From Methylomonas albis (GTDB lineage: Bacteria; Pseudomonadota; Gammaproteobacteria; Methylococcales; Methylomonadaceae): a DNA stretch of 64,000 nt. This document shows, piece by piece, positions 63,343 through 64,000 of this stretch (the first letter of the stretch is position 1; the number at the start of each line of letters is the position of its first letter). Below the pieces are notes generated by a model. That model had not been told where the DNA came from, did no database searches, and worked only from the letters and a program-made list of their open reading frames with translations. The stretch is taken from the NCBI RefSeq assembly GCF_014850955.1, contig NZ_JACXSS010000001.1, forward strand, positions 3,472,001 through 3,536,000, in the 5' to 3' direction. A program made the translations under genes and the position numbers.

Positions 63343-63984
63343 TTAGCCGATGTTGACGATGCGGGCGTTTCTGCCTACTAGCAATAGACCCGACATCATT
63401 AGCAAAAATGCCGGCGGAACCGGAACAACGGCAGTTTCTGTGTATTGCACTGAAAACGCCAGGTCGCTAGCTGAGGCGGGTGCCCAAGTAATACCGTCGG
63501 AAGCCAAGGCCCATTGTTGATTGTCGCCGCCGGATCCGTTCAGCCAATACCAACCGGATTGAGTGGTTTCGTTGGTTATAGACAGGAAGTAATTGCCGGC
63601 GGTCAAAGATACGGGGCTGGGTAGGTTGAAATCGTAACGGTAAACCGGCGCTCCACTAATGTCGGTTAGCAAGGTCGTGCTGGCATTGACACTGGTACTG
63701 CTATAACTGTAGATACTCGCGCCCGGAATACCGCCCGCGTCGCCGTATAAATGGATAATGAAATCATCAGTGTCGCTAGTGTCATAACTGCCCCACCAGG
63801 TCAGCGCTTCGAAATCAAAATCACTGGCAACGCTAAAGTTGTCGGCAATGATCGCGCCCGAAGAAGCGTTTGCAAAAATCGCATCGCCGCCGTCGATAGG
63901 GGTTTGTGCATCAGTCGTCGAGGCATGCGCGTCTACACTGAGCAACTTAAATAGGCTTACAAACGCTAACGAAGTAAAAAACAT
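63343..63984 (-). CDS. Exported protein with VPxP (PEP-CTERM-like) sorting tail
   Basis: A 213-residue protein with an N-terminal signal (FFTSLAFVSLFKLLSVDAHA), a beta-rich body (FEALTWWGSYDTSDTDDFII, GNYFLSITNETTQSGWYWL) like many PEP-CTERM proteins, and the tail VPVPPAFLLMMSGLLLVGRN. The tail would be read by an exosortase or similar sorter, anchoring the protein at the cell surface. ATG 63984 is near the window edge. The frame is open to the edge and encodes Lys/Arg just before this Met, so the true start may be further upstream. Confidence 0.75.
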   Translation of the reverse strand: MFFTSLAFVSLFKLLSVDAHASTTDAQTPIDGGDAIFANASSGAIIADNFSVASDFDFEALTWWGSYDTSDTDDFIIHLYGDAGGIPGASIYSYSSTSVNASTTLLTDISGAPVYRYDFNLPSPVSLTAGNYFLSITNETTQSGWYWLNGSGGDNQQWALASDGITWAPASASDLAFSVQYTETAVVPVPPAFLLMMSGLLLVGRNARIVNIG

Positions 63985-64000
63985 TCTCCGCTTTACTTTA

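Overview
The window looks like a gammaproteobacterial chromosome with a large accessory load. Several features would fit an aquatic or methanotroph-like genome (Methylococcales-type): VPxP/PEP-CTERM sorting tails, a type I polyketide synthase joined to an alpha-oxoamine synthase, and PFGI-1-class conjugative element genes. The genus is inference only. I saw no rRNA, tRNA or CRISPR array.

Layout. (1) 1-5100: part of a PFGI-1-type integrative conjugative element: a PilL N-terminal lipoprotein, a membrane-anchored protein, a TIGR03759-like protein and a lytic transglycosylase on the minus strand, with a DUF6794-like gene, a DsbA-family protein and a ProQ/FinO protein on the plus strand. (2) 6000-20100: a minus-strand lipid/polyketide locus reading PKS, a 74-residue docking-only protein, alpha-oxoamine synthase, RND (MMPL) exporter, LolA-like periplasmic protein, frameshifted outer-membrane barrel, phosphopantetheinyl transferase, HNH protein. 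The first five genes are translationally coupled (1-base gaps or 4-base overlaps). The likely logic is that the PKS builds an acyl chain, the oxoamine synthase releases it by condensation with an amino acid, and the RND/LolA-like/barrel set moves the lipid to the outer membrane. (3) 20300-25700: an IS21 transposase fragment, then a TIR-like protein and a Roc-COR GTPase that share a C-terminal module, a probable defence pair. (4) 26000-39300: host umuDC, with umuC split by an 11-kb element. The element has 17-bp imperfect terminal inverted repeats and two tyrosine recombinases at one end. Its cargo is an ATP-grasp/GNAT/membrane-barrel trio, a MORN lipoprotein pair and its own complete umuC. GTTC-N7-GTTC direct repeats of the type bound by alphaproteobacterial LexA stand before umuD and before the element's umuC. 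(5) 39300-41700: SRAP peptidase, DUF2956 protein, a decayed YkgJ gene, a TPR-like gene and a second DUF6794-like gene whose leader matches that of the first copy. (6) 42288-63984: a 5006-residue RTX/CARDB/RHS giant protein, a LuxR-type regulator, the TolC, HlyD and ABC parts of a type I secretion system, and a small VPxP-tailed exported protein.

Decay is common. I found a homopolymer frameshift (barrel), an in-frame TAG (ion channel), in-frame TAG and TGA (YkgJ), a frameshifted PEP-CTERM remnant, an IS21 fragment and the split umuC. The strongest candidates for something new are the docking-only protein between PKS and oxoamine synthase, the umuC-splitting element that brings its own SOS-boxed umuC, and the TIR/Roco pair with a common C-terminal module.
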